From: an uncultured Pelagibacteraceae bacterium
GTDB taxonomy: Bacteria > Pseudomonadota > Alphaproteobacteria > Pelagibacterales > Pelagibacteraceae
DNA length: 64,000 bases
Assembly: GCA_902571135.1 (NCBI GenBank)
Contig: CACGAU010000004.1
Span: 1-64,000, forward strand
Reading direction: 5' to 3'
Shown: positions 1-8,516 of the stretch, piece after piece
Layout: each line of letters begins with the position of its first letter
Numbering within the stretch: position 1 is the stretch's first letter
Made by a program: the position numbers and the translations under genes
The notes under the pieces: model-generated
Seen by the model: the letters and a program-made list of their open reading frames with translations, nothing else
What the model was told of the DNA's origin: nothing
The model's database searches: none

Positions 1-723
1 TTATCAAACCCAGATCAACTTCAAATATCTCTTGATGCAAAAGTTGCTAAAGATTTTAACATTCAGTTAGGTGATATTTTTACTTTAAATGTTTATGGGC
101 GTGAGATTGATGGAAAAGTAATTAATTTTAGAGAGGTGGATTATCGAGATTTAAGCATCAACTTTGCAATGTTATTTAATCCTCAATTTGCAAAAACTAT
201 TCCACATGAATATTTAGCCACTGCAAAATTTAATTCAAATAAATTTGATGAAACTGAAATGCTTGAAATCATGCCGAGTTTATCAATGATAAAAATTGCA
301 GATTACTTGTCTAAAGTTACAGCTGTTTTGAATAAGGTATTTATTGCAGTTACCTTAATTTCAGCAGTTACTATTGTTATTGGTTTAATTGTGATTTCAA
401 GTGCAATTATGGTTCAAGGAAAAGTAAAAGAATATCAAAATTTAGTATTTAAAATTTTAGGTTTTTCAAAAAAACAAATTGTTTTTTCATCGTTAATTGA
501 ATTCATCATTATCTTTAAATCTGTAATTTTAATTGCAATATTCTTTGCAGTGATTGGTTCAAAATTTATTATGGAAAATATTTTTGAGCTAGTATGGATG
601 TTTGACTTTAAAGTTTTAATCTATTTAGGATTTTCAATTGGCTTTGTTACTTTAATTTTAATATTGTTAACAAACTTAAAATATCTAAATCCTAAAGTTT
701 ATCCTCTAATAAGAAATCAATAA
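1..723 (+). CDS. FtsX/YbbP-type ABC exporter permease, C-terminal part (5' end outside window)
   Basis: The reading frame of the listed 195-residue ORF is open back to base 1, so the GTG at 136 is internal and this is the 3' part of a longer gene. The visible part has an extracytoplasmic stretch followed by three hydrophobic helices near the C-terminus, separated by a charged loop with a G-F-S-K-K turn. That is the usual end of an FtsX-domain permease of the YbbP/COG3127 type (putative lipoprotein or lipid export). It ends with TAA one base before the convergent carbonic-anhydrase-like gene. The family call is moderately sure; the substrate is unknown. Confidence 0.75.
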   Translation, partial: LSNPDQLQISLDAKVAKDFNIQLGDIFTLNVYGREIDGKVINFREVDYRDLSINFAMLFNPQFAKTIPHEYLATAKFNSNKFDETEMLEIMPSLSMIKIADYLSKVTAVLNKVFIAVTLISAVTIVIGLIVISSAIMVQGKVKEYQNLVFKILGFSKKQIVFSSLIEFIIIFKSVILIAIFFAVIGSKFIMENIFELVWMFDFKVLIYLGFSIGFVTLILILLTNLKYLNPKVYPLIRNQ

Positions 724-1140
724 TTAGAATTTAGTAATTTTACTATCTAAAGAAATTAAATTTAATTCTACTTTTAATTTTGGAAATCTTTTTTTTATTT
801 GTTTTTTTATTTTAGAGAACGACTCTATATGAATTTTTTTTTCATTATCTGGGCTAAATTCTTTTTTTCCGTTAGCTATTTTAGCAGCACCACAATCTTT
901 GTGATTAATGACAATTAATTTTTCTATTTTATGTAATTGAATAGAAGTTCTTAAATTGTCATAAAACGTTTTATGCCATTTTTTGAATTTATTATGTGTA
1001 ACCCCAACTGCTGCACCTGCAATTGTAAAAGCACTGTATTTTCCTGTTAATTTTTTTTTCTTTAAATGATTGTGAACTAAATGCTGAAATCTTGGATCCA
1101 TACAAGACAACACCATTGCTTTAAATTTTGATTTCATCAA
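724..1140 (-). CDS. Short beta-carbonic-anhydrase-like protein
   Basis: The protein (138 aa) contains CMDPR near residues 13-17 and HKDCGA near 80-85. These match the two zinc-ligand blocks of beta-class carbonic anhydrases (CxDxR, then HxxC). It is much shorter than classical beta enzymes (about 200 aa) and is lysine-rich, so it may be a minimal or divergent zinc protein of the COG0288 type rather than a proven anhydrase. The gene overlaps the upstream SOUL gene by 4 bases (start within the stop), so the two are probably co-transcribed. The start could also be the second Met. Family confidence is fair; activity is inferred only from the ligand motifs. Confidence 0.65.
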   Translation of the reverse strand: MMKSKFKAMVLSCMDPRFQHLVHNHLKKKKLTGKYSAFTIAGAAVGVTHNKFKKWHKTFYDNLRTSIQLHKIEKLIVINHKDCGAAKIANGKKEFSPDNEKKIHIESFSKIKKQIKKRFPKLKVELNLISLDSKITKF

Positions 1141-1703
1141 TTTAGTTCAATTTTAAACATCGCCTCGTTTCTTCTATTCATTGGAAGGGTAAATGGGCTA
1201 TCATAAGTTGCTCTGATAGGTGGGCTTATAATTGATATATTGTTTTTTTGTAACTCTTTTTCTAAAATTTCTTTATGTTTAAGAAAATTTCCATCTGAAG
1301 CTCGTCCAGAATATCTCAACACCGCGTAGTATCCTCCTTCAATATTAACTATTTTAACATCTTCTCTGCTTGGGTTTGGCGCATTTTCTGAGTTAAATTT
1401 AGATGGTAAATAAAATTGCATACTCATATTTCCATTTTTCTCAACTTGAGTAACTGGAGTTGTCATTTTAATTTTCTCTTGGGTATCGTTTCTGCCTGAA
1501 ATATAATTAAATAACTTTCTAAAATTACTATCTATTCCAGATGTCATTGTTTCCACCGCTAAACGATCAGAATATTTTCTAATCTCATAAACTTCATTTT
1601 TAGAGACAACTTCATAATTTGCTTCTTCGTAAGCCATAACTGTAGAATAAGATAAAATAAATAAAGTACAAATTACTATAAAATAAAGTTTAATGATTTT
1701 CAT
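1137..1703 (-). CDS. SOUL-family heme-binding protein, secreted
   Basis: The 188-residue protein starts with a Sec signal peptide (about residues 1-24, ending VMA). The SOUL/HBP pattern follows: YEIRKY near the start of the mature domain, KIKMTTPVTQ in the middle, and a Y-Y-A-V-L-R-Y-S-G strand. SOUL proteins bind heme or related tetrapyrroles; in this bacterium the protein is predicted to be periplasmic. It overlaps the downstream carbonic-anhydrase-like gene by 4 bases and lies 2 bases after the GNAT-like gene, so all three probably form one minus-strand operon. The ligand and physiological role cannot be read from the sequence. Confidence 0.85.
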   Translation of the reverse strand: MKIIKLYFIVICTLFILSYSTVMAYEEANYEVVSKNEVYEIRKYSDRLAVETMTSGIDSNFRKLFNYISGRNDTQEKIKMTTPVTQVEKNGNMSMQFYLPSKFNSENAPNPSREDVKIVNIEGGYYAVLRYSGRASDGNFLKHKEILEKELQKNNISIISPPIRATYDSPFTLPMNRRNEAMFKIELN

Positions 1704-1705
1704 TG

Positions 1706-2260
1706 TTACATAACTTTATATTCAAAATTTTGTGTAGTTTCATTAATTTGAATTAATTTAGCACCATTTCTCTCATGAAAATGAGTTGCCATTTCTGTTA
1801 AAGGTGAAAGTGTCACTAATCTATTTAAATGATTAGATTTTTTAATTTTTTTGAATACTTCCTTTACTATTAATTTTCCTCCACCCTTTTTTTTAGACCA
1901 TACAGTGTAAGCAATTGCTATTTGACCACCAGACTGATCTCGCATAGCAGTTTGTAAAAATGCATCAGTGCTAAGTTTTTCTAACTCTTCGACACTTTTT
2001 GGAATTTCATTTGTATAAGCAAAACACATAACGGCATGAATTTCTCCTTTATATTCAACTCCAAAGATTTTTCTTCCATAACCAGTTCTAAATTTATTAT
2101 CTAACTCCGGTCTTACAGGGTCTTCATCTGTATTGCATTCTTTAAGCTCAACAAGTTTTGCACCTTTAACCCAACCAAAAAAGTTGTCGATATTTTTACT
2201 TAAGACTTGTCGATTTTTTCTTAATCTAGCTTTAATTCTTGGATTGAATTTTTTTTTCAT
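1706..2260 (-). CDS. Uncharacterised GNAT-fold-like protein
   Basis: The 184-residue cytoplasmic protein has no signal peptide. Its N-terminus is very basic (MKKKFNPRIKARLRKN), followed by a region with a V-x-Y-K-G-E-I-H-A strand, a YTVWSKKKGGGKLI segment that resembles an acetyl-CoA pyrophosphate loop, and a final H-F-H-E-R-N-G-A-K element typical of the last helix and strand of GNAT acetyltransferases. The substrate is unknown, and the GNAT assignment is only a fold-level guess. It is the first gene of the small minus-strand operon with the SOUL and carbonic-anhydrase-like genes. The start ATG is preceded by an AT-only leader with no clear Shine-Dalgarno box. Confidence 0.6.
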   Translation of the reverse strand: MKKKFNPRIKARLRKNRQVLSKNIDNFFGWVKGAKLVELKECNTDEDPVRPELDNKFRTGYGRKIFGVEYKGEIHAVMCFAYTNEIPKSVEELEKLSTDAFLQTAMRDQSGGQIAIAYTVWSKKKGGGKLIVKEVFKKIKKSNHLNRLVTLSPLTEMATHFHERNGAKLIQINETTQNFEYKVM

Positions 2261-2310
2261 AATTTAAATAAATTTAAACATTTATTTAAAATTTAGTATG
2301 TGTAAAAAAA

Positions 2311-3057
2311 TCATATTAGATAATCATATAAAAGCTTTGTGCTTGATACTAAAATTAGAGCATATATAAAATTATAAAATAATTTTTCTTCTATAATTTT
2401 AAGTAATTTATATCCAATCAATATTCCTAATAAAGCAACTGGAAATAATATTGCTGACTGTTTAAAAGATTCTAAATTTGTCATAGACAGATTAATATAT
2501 AAAGGAAGTTTAATTAAATTCACAAAAGTGAAAAAAAATATTCTTGTTCCAACATAGATTTCTTTTTTCATTCTAAGTGGAAGTAAGTAGAGACTGGTTG
2601 GAGTTCCTCCAGCATGCACACAAAAACTTGTAAAGCCTGCAACCACAGAACAGGCTCCACCTTTTAAAAAATTTTTCTCAGATTGTTTTTCTTTGTCTTT
2701 TTTAAAAAAGAAATAATGACCTGCAAATAAGAAGCCCATTACACCAATTATAAATTTTAACAAATCCTCTGAAAAATATGAAAAGGTTAAAGATCCAATA
2801 ATTATACCGATAGCTGCAAATGGAACCATTAATTTCAAAGTTCCTAAATCAAATTCTTTTCTATATTTATAAACAGCGATGAAATCTGAAAATATTAAAA
2901 TCGGTAAAATTATTCCTAAAGCTTGATTTAGCGGCATCACTATTGTCATTAACGGAACAGAAATTAAAGTCATGGATCCACCTAGGCCTGATTTTGCAAT
3001 TCCGTATAAAATTATCGCTGGAACAACTGTAAAAAAAAATAATAAGTTTATTTCCAT
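2311..3057 (-). CDS. TauE/SafE-family membrane exporter
   Basis: The 248-residue protein is almost entirely hydrophobic, with about eight membrane helices in two repeats. The G-x-G-G-S motif in the first repeat (KSGLGGSMTLISVP) and the related GGACSVVAGF-HAGGTP region in the second are typical of the TauE/SafE (sulfite or organosulfonate exporter) family. Its role is likely movement of an organic acid or sulfur oxyanion across the inner membrane; the direction and substrate are not determined. It overlaps the upstream small GNAT gene by 10 bases, which implies translational coupling. Confidence 0.85.
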   Translation of the reverse strand: MEINLLFFFTVVPAIILYGIAKSGLGGSMTLISVPLMTIVMPLNQALGIILPILIFSDFIAVYKYRKEFDLGTLKLMVPFAAIGIIIGSLTFSYFSEDLLKFIIGVMGFLFAGHYFFFKKDKEKQSEKNFLKGGACSVVAGFTSFCVHAGGTPTSLYLLPLRMKKEIYVGTRIFFFTFVNLIKLPLYINLSMTNLESFKQSAILFPVALLGILIGYKLLKIIEEKLFYNFIYALILVSSTKLLYDYLI

Positions 3058-3317
3058 TTATTTAATGATTTTAATAATTTCGATCCTAAAGGGCTAATTG
3101 GTTCCTGAAGTATTATTTCTTTTCCAGTTTTTTGTTTTACGAATTGTAATAGTTTAGTTGCTAGCCCTTGTTTTCTAAAAATTGGATTAACAAAAATATA
3201 CTCTACCTCACCTTTTTCATTAAATCTAACAAAGCCTATTGTTGTATTTTCATTTTTAAAGGTAAAAACTCCCTCAGTTTCCTCAATTTTAAAATTTGAA
3301 ACTTCCAGACTATTCAT
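3048..3317 (-). CDS. Small GNAT-family acetyltransferase-like protein
   Basis: The protein is only 89 residues long. It shows the core of a small GNAT domain: a beta strand ending in a conserved E (EVEYIFVNP), then FRKQGLATKLLQFV, matching the acetyl-CoA-binding R/QxxGxG/A motif and following helix. This is the YjdJ/COG2388 size class of mini acetyltransferases. It starts 5 bases after the stop of the 54-residue membrane peptide gene and overlaps tauE-like by 10 bases, so the three are likely one transcript. Substrate unknown. Confidence 0.7.
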   Translation of the reverse strand: MNSLEVSNFKIEETEGVFTFKNENTTIGFVRFNEKGEVEYIFVNPIFRKQGLATKLLQFVKQKTGKEIILQEPISPLGSKLLKSLNKWK

Positions 3318-3322
3318 GAATC

Positions 3323-3487
3323 CTAGTAATTTAGGAGTAAAAGGATAACTGCTATTGCAGCAATAATGGAGCTAACAACAATATAATTAAGCTTAATATT
3401 GAATTTTTTTTCTACAAACTCAGTGATTTGTTCCCAGAATAATACTATTAAAAAAATAATTATAGCTGGCAGTATATATTTAATCAT
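3323..3487 (-). CDS. Small two-helix membrane peptide (54 aa), missed by the ORF track
   Basis: On the minus strand an ATG at 3487 opens 54 codons ending in TAG at 3323. The product has two hydrophobic segments (about residues 4-18 and 36-52) separated by a charged linker (EQITEFVEKKFNIK), as in small hairpin membrane proteins. It begins 2 bases after the stop of the XRE regulator and ends 5 bases before the next gene's ATG, so it fills the gap exactly as a real gene would in this compact genome. No function can be assigned. Confidence 0.6.
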   Translation of the reverse strand: MIKYILPAIIIFLIVLFWEQITEFVEKKFNIKLNYIVVSSIIAAIAVILLLLNY

Positions 3488-3489
3488 AA

Positions 3490-4923
3490 TTAAGCTTTGT
3501 CATCGCTGACATAAACCGAAACACCTCTAGTATTTAAATCAACATCAAATTTTTTATGTAATGGTGGGAATGCTCTTTGTGAACAATCTAATCTGTCACA
3601 GGTTCTGCAAGAAACTCCAATTGGAATTTCAGTAGATTTATCATTTATATTTACGTTTTCAGTATAAACAAAATCTTTTGCATATTTTGCATCACAACCA
3701 AGTCCTATAGATAAAACACTTTTGGCTTGACCAAATCGCCCAATACCTTTTTCAACAGTTCGTGCAATACAAACATATTTTTCACCATTATTCATTTTAC
3801 TTACAGCTGCTTGAATAACCCCTGGCCTAGTAAAAGCAGAATAAACATTCCATCGTGGACAAGCACCACCATATCTTGGGATATCTATACCTGATAAAGA
3901 AAATCTTTTAGAAATATTACCTGCCATATCAACTCTTAAAAAATGAAAAGGAATTCCAGGAAGTTTTGGGTCTTGAAGACAAGTTACTCTATGAGCTACT
4001 TGTTCAAAAGATGTTGCAAAAGTATTTTGAAGTAACTCTAAATCATATTTAAGTTTTTTACACTCAGAATGAAATAATTTATAAGGCATTAAAATAGCTG
4101 CACCACAATAATTTAGTAAAGCAACTTTAGTTAACTTTTTTGACTCCTCAGAGGGAAAACTAAATTTAGAAAGATAGTCATCAATTTCTTTATTTGCACC
4201 TTCTTGTGCTATTTGTGCAGCTGCATGTAATTTTTTTGTTTCTAGTGAACTGTAATCACTAAGCAACAACTCTTTTTTATTTTTATTATAAATTTTTGAA
4301 AATGGTTTGCTTTCATCAGGAATGACATCTTTTACAGTAATTGAATATTCTGAATACAGATATTCACATAAAGCAATGTATCTTGTACGATTATTTTTTT
4401 GAATTTTATCAAATACTTTATTGGCAAATTCTTCTAACTTAGGAAAGTAATTTTTATTTTCTTGTAAAAAGTCTGAAATAACTTCTCCTGGAAAAGAATT
4501 TTTTCTATTATCAACAATTTTACCAGAAATTTTTTCAATCTTATTAATTAGTTCGTGATCTTTTTTTTTTAAAATATCTCCAAGTCTTACAATTGCTTTT
4601 CCAATTTTTGGATTGGTACTAACTAAATCTTTTACTTCAGGTCCTAAAATATCTAAATCTTCAAATAAACTATCATCTAAAATCTCAGAAATTGTATTTT
4701 GAAGATTAATATCTGTTTTTGAAGTAAGATCTGATAACTGAATATTTAATCTTTCACATAAGTTTAATAGTAGATCGCCATCTATTTTTCTTTTTCCACT
4801 CTCAATAAGATTTAAATAACTTGGTGAAATGTTTAAATCTTCTGCTAATTTGTTCGCTTGAAGACCAAGCTGTCTTCGAAAAGACTTGATTTTAGGCCCT
4901 ATTTTTAAATCTATTTGACTCAT
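3490..4923 (-). CDS. XRE-family regulator of the short-chain-fatty-acid / RamB type
   Basis: The 477-residue protein has an N-terminal XRE helix-turn-helix (LGLQANKLAEDLNISPSYLNLIESGKR, quoted in part; about residues 18-45). A middle IrrE-peptidase-like (DUF955) region and a C-terminal DUF2083 domain follow, with the cysteine block GVSCRTCDRLDCSQRAFPP. The same architecture is seen in RamB of Corynebacterium and ScfR-type regulators, which control isocitrate lyase and acetate/propionate genes. It is divergent from aceA, with a gap full of TTTGTAAA repeats, so it most likely controls aceA and itself. The ligand is probably an acyl-CoA or organic acid (inference). Confidence 0.85.
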   Translation of the reverse strand: MSQIDLKIGPKIKSFRRQLGLQANKLAEDLNISPSYLNLIESGKRKIDGDLLLNLCERLNIQLSDLTSKTDINLQNTISEILDDSLFEDLDILGPEVKDLVSTNPKIGKAIVRLGDILKKKDHELINKIEKISGKIVDNRKNSFPGEVISDFLQENKNYFPKLEEFANKVFDKIQKNNRTRYIALCEYLYSEYSITVKDVIPDESKPFSKIYNKNKKELLLSDYSSLETKKLHAAAQIAQEGANKEIDDYLSKFSFPSEESKKLTKVALLNYCGAAILMPYKLFHSECKKLKYDLELLQNTFATSFEQVAHRVTCLQDPKLPGIPFHFLRVDMAGNISKRFSLSGIDIPRYGGACPRWNVYSAFTRPGVIQAAVSKMNNGEKYVCIARTVEKGIGRFGQAKSVLSIGLGCDAKYAKDFVYTENVNINDKSTEIPIGVSCRTCDRLDCSQRAFPPLHKKFDVDLNTRGVSVYVSDDKA

Positions 4924-4930
4924 ATTTACT

Positions 4931-5036
4931 ATTTGTAAATTTTGTAAATTTATTTTTACAATATTTTTTCCCTATTTACAAAGCTTTTTAACGTTTTTTA
5001 TAGATTTTGTAAATTCTGTAAAATATATAATTTACA
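4931..5036. promoter_or_regulatory. Cluster of TTTGTAAA half-sites between the XRE regulator and aceA
   Basis: TTTGTAAA occurs at 4932-4939, 4941-4948 and 5006-5013. Its reverse complement TTTACAAA occurs at 4975-4982, with weaker CTGTAAAA at 5016-5023 and TTTACA at 5031-5036. RamB-type regulators are known to bind TTTGCAAA-like boxes, so these are likely operators of the adjacent XRE regulator. A TATAAT at 5026-5031 is a plausible -10 box for the plus strand; it would place transcription start at about the ATG of the small ORF. Confidence 0.5.
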
Positions 5037-5197
5037 TGGATAAAAATTTAAAAAACACAGAAAATGAAGCTCAAATCATTAAAAAAGAGGACTTAGATCA
5101 GCACAACAGTAGAGGAATCTACATGAGAGATGATCATTGTGATTGGGGTTCAAGTGGAATGAGTGAGCTAATCAAAGCCTTAGACGATAACAACTAA
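5036..5197 (+). CDS. 53-residue hypothetical protein upstream of aceA, missed by the ORF track
   Basis: ATG at 5036 opens 53 codons ending TAA at 5195-5197. The peptide is acidic and hydrophilic, with no signal or membrane segment. Its second half (HNSRGIYMRDDHCDWGSSG) looks structured and contains single Cys and Trp residues. It sits between the operator cluster and aceA on the same strand, 51 bases before the aceA ATG, so it is probably the first cistron of the aceA transcript. No Shine-Dalgarno box can exist if the TATAAT 5 bases upstream is the -10 element, so the message may be leaderless. I do not recognise the family. Confidence 0.5.
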   Translation: MDKNLKNTENEAQIIKKEDLDQHNSRGIYMRDDHCDWGSSGMSELIKALDDNN

Positions 5198-5248
5198 TTC
5201 ATTCTTCTTATTCAATTTTCTAAATTAAAACACAAAGGAAACTAAAAA

Positions 5249-6523
5249 ATGAGTGCAGAAAAAATCTCATACGACTTAAAAAGATTTGCTGGAATAAAAA
5301 GAGACTATACGGAGGAAGAAGTAGAAAGATTAAGAGGCTCAATTAAAATTGAATATTCTTTGTGTAAAAACCAATCTCAAAAACTTTGGAAATTATTAAA
5401 TTCTGAGCCATACGTGAACACACTTGGCTCTTTGTCAGGTAATCAAGCAGTACAACATGCAAAAGCTGGTTTAAAAGCAATTTATTTAAGTGGATGGCAA
5501 GTTGCTGCCGATGCAAATACAGCTGGCGAAATGTATCCAGATCAATCTTTATATCCTTATGACAGTGCACCAAAATTAGTTGAGTCTATGAATAATTCTT
5601 TAATCAGAGCTGATCAAATTCAACATATGGAAATGCAAGACGGTGATATGAAAAAAGAAGATAGAACAGATTACATGTTGCCTATTATTGCTGATGGTGA
5701 AGCTGGATTTGGAGGTCCATTAAATGTGTTTGAATTAACTAAAAAATTTATAAGAGCAGGTGCCGCAGGTGTGCACTTTGAAGACCAACTAGCTAGTGAA
5801 AAAAAATGTGGTCACATGGGTGGTAAAGTTTTAGTTCCAACAGGAACAATGGTAAAAAATCTTAAAGCTGCAAGATTAGCTGCTGATATTGCAGAGGTTC
5901 CATTAATAATTTTAGCTAGAACTGATGCGAATGCTGCAAAACTAATTACGAATGATTTTGATGAAAATGATAAACCATTTTTAACAGGTGAAAGATCTCC
6001 TGAAGGTTTTCATTATGTAAAAGATGGAATTGAACAAGCTATCTCTAGAGGTTTAGGTTATGCACCTTATGCTGATTTAATTTGGTGTGAAACAGCAACG
6101 CCTAATTTAGCAGAAGCTAAAAAGTTTGCTGATGCTATACATGAAAAATTTCCTGGAAAACTTTTAGCTTATAATTGTTCACCTTCTTTTAATTGGAAAA
6201 AACATTTGAGCGATGATGAAATTGCTTCATTCCAACAAGAAATTGCAAAAATGGGTTATAAATTTCAATTTATTACTCTTGCTGGTTTTCATACTCAAAA
6301 TATTGCAATCTTTGAACTTGCTGAGAAATACAGAAAAGAAGGTATGGCTGCATACTCTAGAATTCAACAACAGGAATTTGCTCGAGAAAAAGATGGCTAT
6401 ACTAGTGTTAAACACCAAAGAGAAGTTGGTACATCTTATTTTGATGCAGTATCAAACACTATTAGTAGCGGTCAAAGCTCAACTACAGCAATGGCTGGAT
6501 CTACTGAGTCAGAACAGTTTTAA
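5249..6523 (+). CDS. aceA: Isocitrate lyase
   Basis: The 424-residue enzyme cleaves isocitrate to glyoxylate and succinate in the glyoxylate bypass. The active-site cysteine motif KKCGH is present (about residues 188-192), with the surrounding [19 protein letters not shown] block. Also visible are the N-terminal WxGxxRPY-equivalent region, the [10 protein letters not shown] strand and the YNCSPSFNW segment. Length matches bacterial AceA of 425-435 residues. An AAAGGAAACT box precedes the ATG. A strong intrinsic terminator follows directly. In SAR11 this gene supports growth on acetate and glycolate-derived carbon; the adjacent XRE regulator likely controls it. Confidence 0.97.
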   Translation: MSAEKISYDLKRFAGIKRDYTEEEVERLRGSIKIEYSLCKNQSQKLWKLLNSEPYVNTLGSLSGNQAVQHAKAGLKAIYLSGWQVAADANTAGEMYPDQSLYPYDSAPKLVESMNNSLIRADQIQHMEMQDGDMKKEDRTDYMLPIIADGEAGFGGPLNVFELTKKFIRAGAAGVHFEDQLASEKKCGHMGGKVLVPTGTMVKNLKAARLAADIAEVPLIILARTDANAAKLITNDFDENDKPFLTGERSPEGFHYVKDGIEQAISRGLGYAPYADLIWCETATPNLAEAKKFADAIHEKFPGKLLAYNCSPSFNWKKHLSDDEIASFQQEIAKMGYKFQFITLAGFHTQNIAIFELAEKYRKEGMAAYSRIQQQEFAREKDGYTSVKHQREVGTSYFDAVSNTISSGQSSTTAMAGSTESEQF

Positions 6524-6550
6524 AAAATAACTTCCCTCTCCATTTTTTAG

Positions 6551-6578
6551 TAGCCCTTAACAGGGCTATTTTTTTTGT
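6551..6578 (+). terminator. Intrinsic terminator after aceA
   Basis: TAGCCC and GGGCTA form a short GC-rich stem around the loop TTAACA, followed by a run of eight T. It lies 27 bases after the aceA stop and before dmdA, and separates the two transcripts. Confidence 0.85.
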
Positions 6579-6612
6579 TTGTAATTCATACCAAGACTGT
6601 TAAGGGTCACAA

Positions 6613-7752
6613 ATGTCTAATAAAAACTTTGGTTTTGGAACACAAATAAGAAAGTCTCCATATTTTGACTCTACTGTTAAATGGGGAGCTACAGGTTTTT
6701 CTGTATATAATCATATGTATATTCCAAGAGACTTTGGAAATCCTGAACAAAACTTTTGGAACCTTATTGAAAAATCAATTTTATGTGATGTGGCGGTTGA
6801 AAGGCAGGTTGAAATAACTGGTCCTGATGCCTACAAATTTACTCAATTATTAACTCCTAGAGACCTTTCAAAATTATCAATAGGACAGTGTAAATATGTA
6901 TTAATCGTAAATAACGATGGAGGCATATTAAACGATCCAGTTTTACTTAGATTAGCAGAAAATCATTTTTGGTTATCCTTGGCAGATAGTGATGTTTTGT
7001 TATGGGCACAAGGTGTTGCGGTTAATTCAGGTTTAGATGTTAAAATATCTGAACCAGATGTATCCCCTTTACAGTTACAAGGCCCTACCTCACAAGAAAT
7101 AATGGTCAAACTATTTGGTGAAGATATCAGAGATCTTAAATATTATTGGCTAAGAGAATATAATCTTGATGGAATTCCTCTAATTGTTTCAAGAACAGGT
7201 TGGTCAAGTGAACTTGGTTATGAAATATATTTAAGAGATGGTTCAAAAGGAAATGAATTATATGAAAAAATTATGGCTGCTGGTAAAGAACATGGAATTC
7301 AGCCAGGTCATACATCGTCCATAAGAAGAATTGAAGGTGGTATGCTTTCATATCATGCAGATGCTGACATTCATACTAATCCATTTGAATTAGGGTTGGA
7401 TCGTTTAGTGAATCTAGATTCTGAAATTGATTTTATTGGAAAAAAAGCTTTAAAAAAAATAAAGGAAGATGGAATATCTCGTAAACAAGTTGGACTTGTT
7501 ATTGAATGTGCACCATTATCAGGACCCAACACTACTTTTTGGCCAATAAGAAAAAACGGAAAACAAATTGGTAAAGTAACCTCAGCTGTATATTCACCTA
7601 GATTAAAAAAGAATATTGCACTTGCAATGATAGAAATAAATTATTCAGAAGTAGGAAATCAATTGGATGTTCAAACTCATGAAGGAAAATATTCTGCTAC
7701 CATTGTAGAAAAACCTTTTTATGATTCTAAAAAGAAAATAGCTAGTAGCTAG
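6613..7752 (+). CDS. dmdA: Dimethylsulfoniopropionate demethylase
   Basis: The 379-residue protein belongs to the glycine-cleavage T-protein (GcvT) family. Its N-terminus (NFGFGTQIRKSPYFDSTVKWG) and the block KYYWLREYNLDGIPLIVSRTGW (both quoted in part) match SAR11 DmdA rather than housekeeping GcvT. DmdA transfers a methyl group from DMSP to tetrahydrofolate, yielding methylmercaptopropionate, the first step of the demethylation route that supplies reduced sulfur and C1 units. It acts in the cytoplasm. It overlaps the convergent yadH-like gene by 4 bases. The call rests on recall of the SAR11 protein sequence and is strong. Confidence 0.93.
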   Translation: MSNKNFGFGTQIRKSPYFDSTVKWGATGFSVYNHMYIPRDFGNPEQNFWNLIEKSILCDVAVERQVEITGPDAYKFTQLLTPRDLSKLSIGQCKYVLIVNNDGGILNDPVLLRLAENHFWLSLADSDVLLWAQGVAVNSGLDVKISEPDVSPLQLQGPTSQEIMVKLFGEDIRDLKYYWLREYNLDGIPLIVSRTGWSSELGYEIYLRDGSKGNELYEKIMAAGKEHGIQPGHTSSIRRIEGGMLSYHADADIHTNPFELGLDRLVNLDSEIDFIGKKALKKIKEDGISRKQVGLVIECAPLSGPNTTFWPIRKNGKQIGKVTSAVYSPRLKKNIALAMIEINYSEVGNQLDVQTHEGKYSATIVEKPFYDSKKKIASS

Positions 7753-8516
7753 GATTTAATATTGTAACCTTTTTTAAGTAATACTGTCACAACTGTTACA
7801 CAAGCAACCAAAAATACAACCATAGAAATTATACTTACCCAAATATTAAAGTCCGATACTCCATAAAAAGCAAATCTAAGGCCATTAATTAAATAAACTA
7901 CTGGATTGAAATAAGTAACTGTCTGCCAAAATTCTGGCAGCATATCTAATGAGTACAAGCTACCCCCTAAAAATACCATTGGTGTAATAACTAAAGTAGG
8001 AATTATAGACATTTGTTCGAAATTAGAACTCATTAAACCTATTAAGAAACCAAATAATGCAAATGTAAATGCAACCAATACTAATAAAAAAATCATTAAT
8101 AATGGATACATGACGTTGACCTCTACAAAAAATGTTGAAGTGATAAATATTACAACACCTACAATAAGAGTTTTAGTTGCTCCTGCTCCAACAAAAGCTA
8201 GAACAATTTCAAAAGTAGAAATTGGTGCTGCTAAAATTTCATAAATTGTACCATTAAACTTAGGAAAAAATATTCCAAAAGAAGTATTACTAATAGATTG
8301 CGTAAGCAATGTGAGCATTAATAAACCTGGAACGATGTAAGATCCGTAACTAATTCCATCAATATTTTCAACATATCCTCCAATTACTGAACCAAATACT
8401 ATGAAGTATAAGGAGGTAGATAAAACTGGAGAAAAAAGAGACTGCATTAAAGTTCTTTTAAACCGATCCATCTCATGAAGATAAATTGCACTAAATGCTT
8501 GAAAATTAAACTTCAT
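7749..8516 (-). CDS. ABC-2 type exporter permease (YadH-like)
   Basis: The 255-residue membrane protein has six predicted helices and the ABC-2 pattern: an amphipathic N-terminus ([32 protein letters not shown], only the start quoted as diagnostic), a [14 protein letters not shown] segment, and a late [17 protein letters not shown] element. It pairs with the ATPase gene immediately upstream (11-base overlap). The pair resembles E. coli YadGH and drug/polyketide-type exporters; the substrate is unknown. It ends convergently with dmdA. Confidence 0.9.
   Translation of the reverse strand: MKFNFQAFSAIYLHEMDRFKRTLMQSLFSPVLSTSLYFIVFGSVIGGYVENIDGISYGSYIVPGLLMLTLLTQSISNTSFGIFFPKFNGTIYEILAAPISTFEIVLAFVGAGATKTLIVGVVIFITSTFFVEVNVMYPLLMIFLLVLVAFTFALFGFLIGLMSSNFEQMSIIPTLVITPMVFLGGSLYSLDMLPEFWQTVTYFNPVVYLINGLRFAFYGVSDFNIWVSIISMVVFLVACVTVVTVLLKKGYNIKS

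Noticed and set aside
6213-6530. 105-residue plus-strand ORF in another frame over the end of aceA
   Set aside because: It is an out-of-frame shadow of aceA with no recognisable domain.
6579-6612. Possible riboswitch (glycine or SAM type) upstream of dmdA
   Set aside because: The gap between the aceA terminator and dmdA is only about 34 bases and shows no conserved riboswitch blocks.
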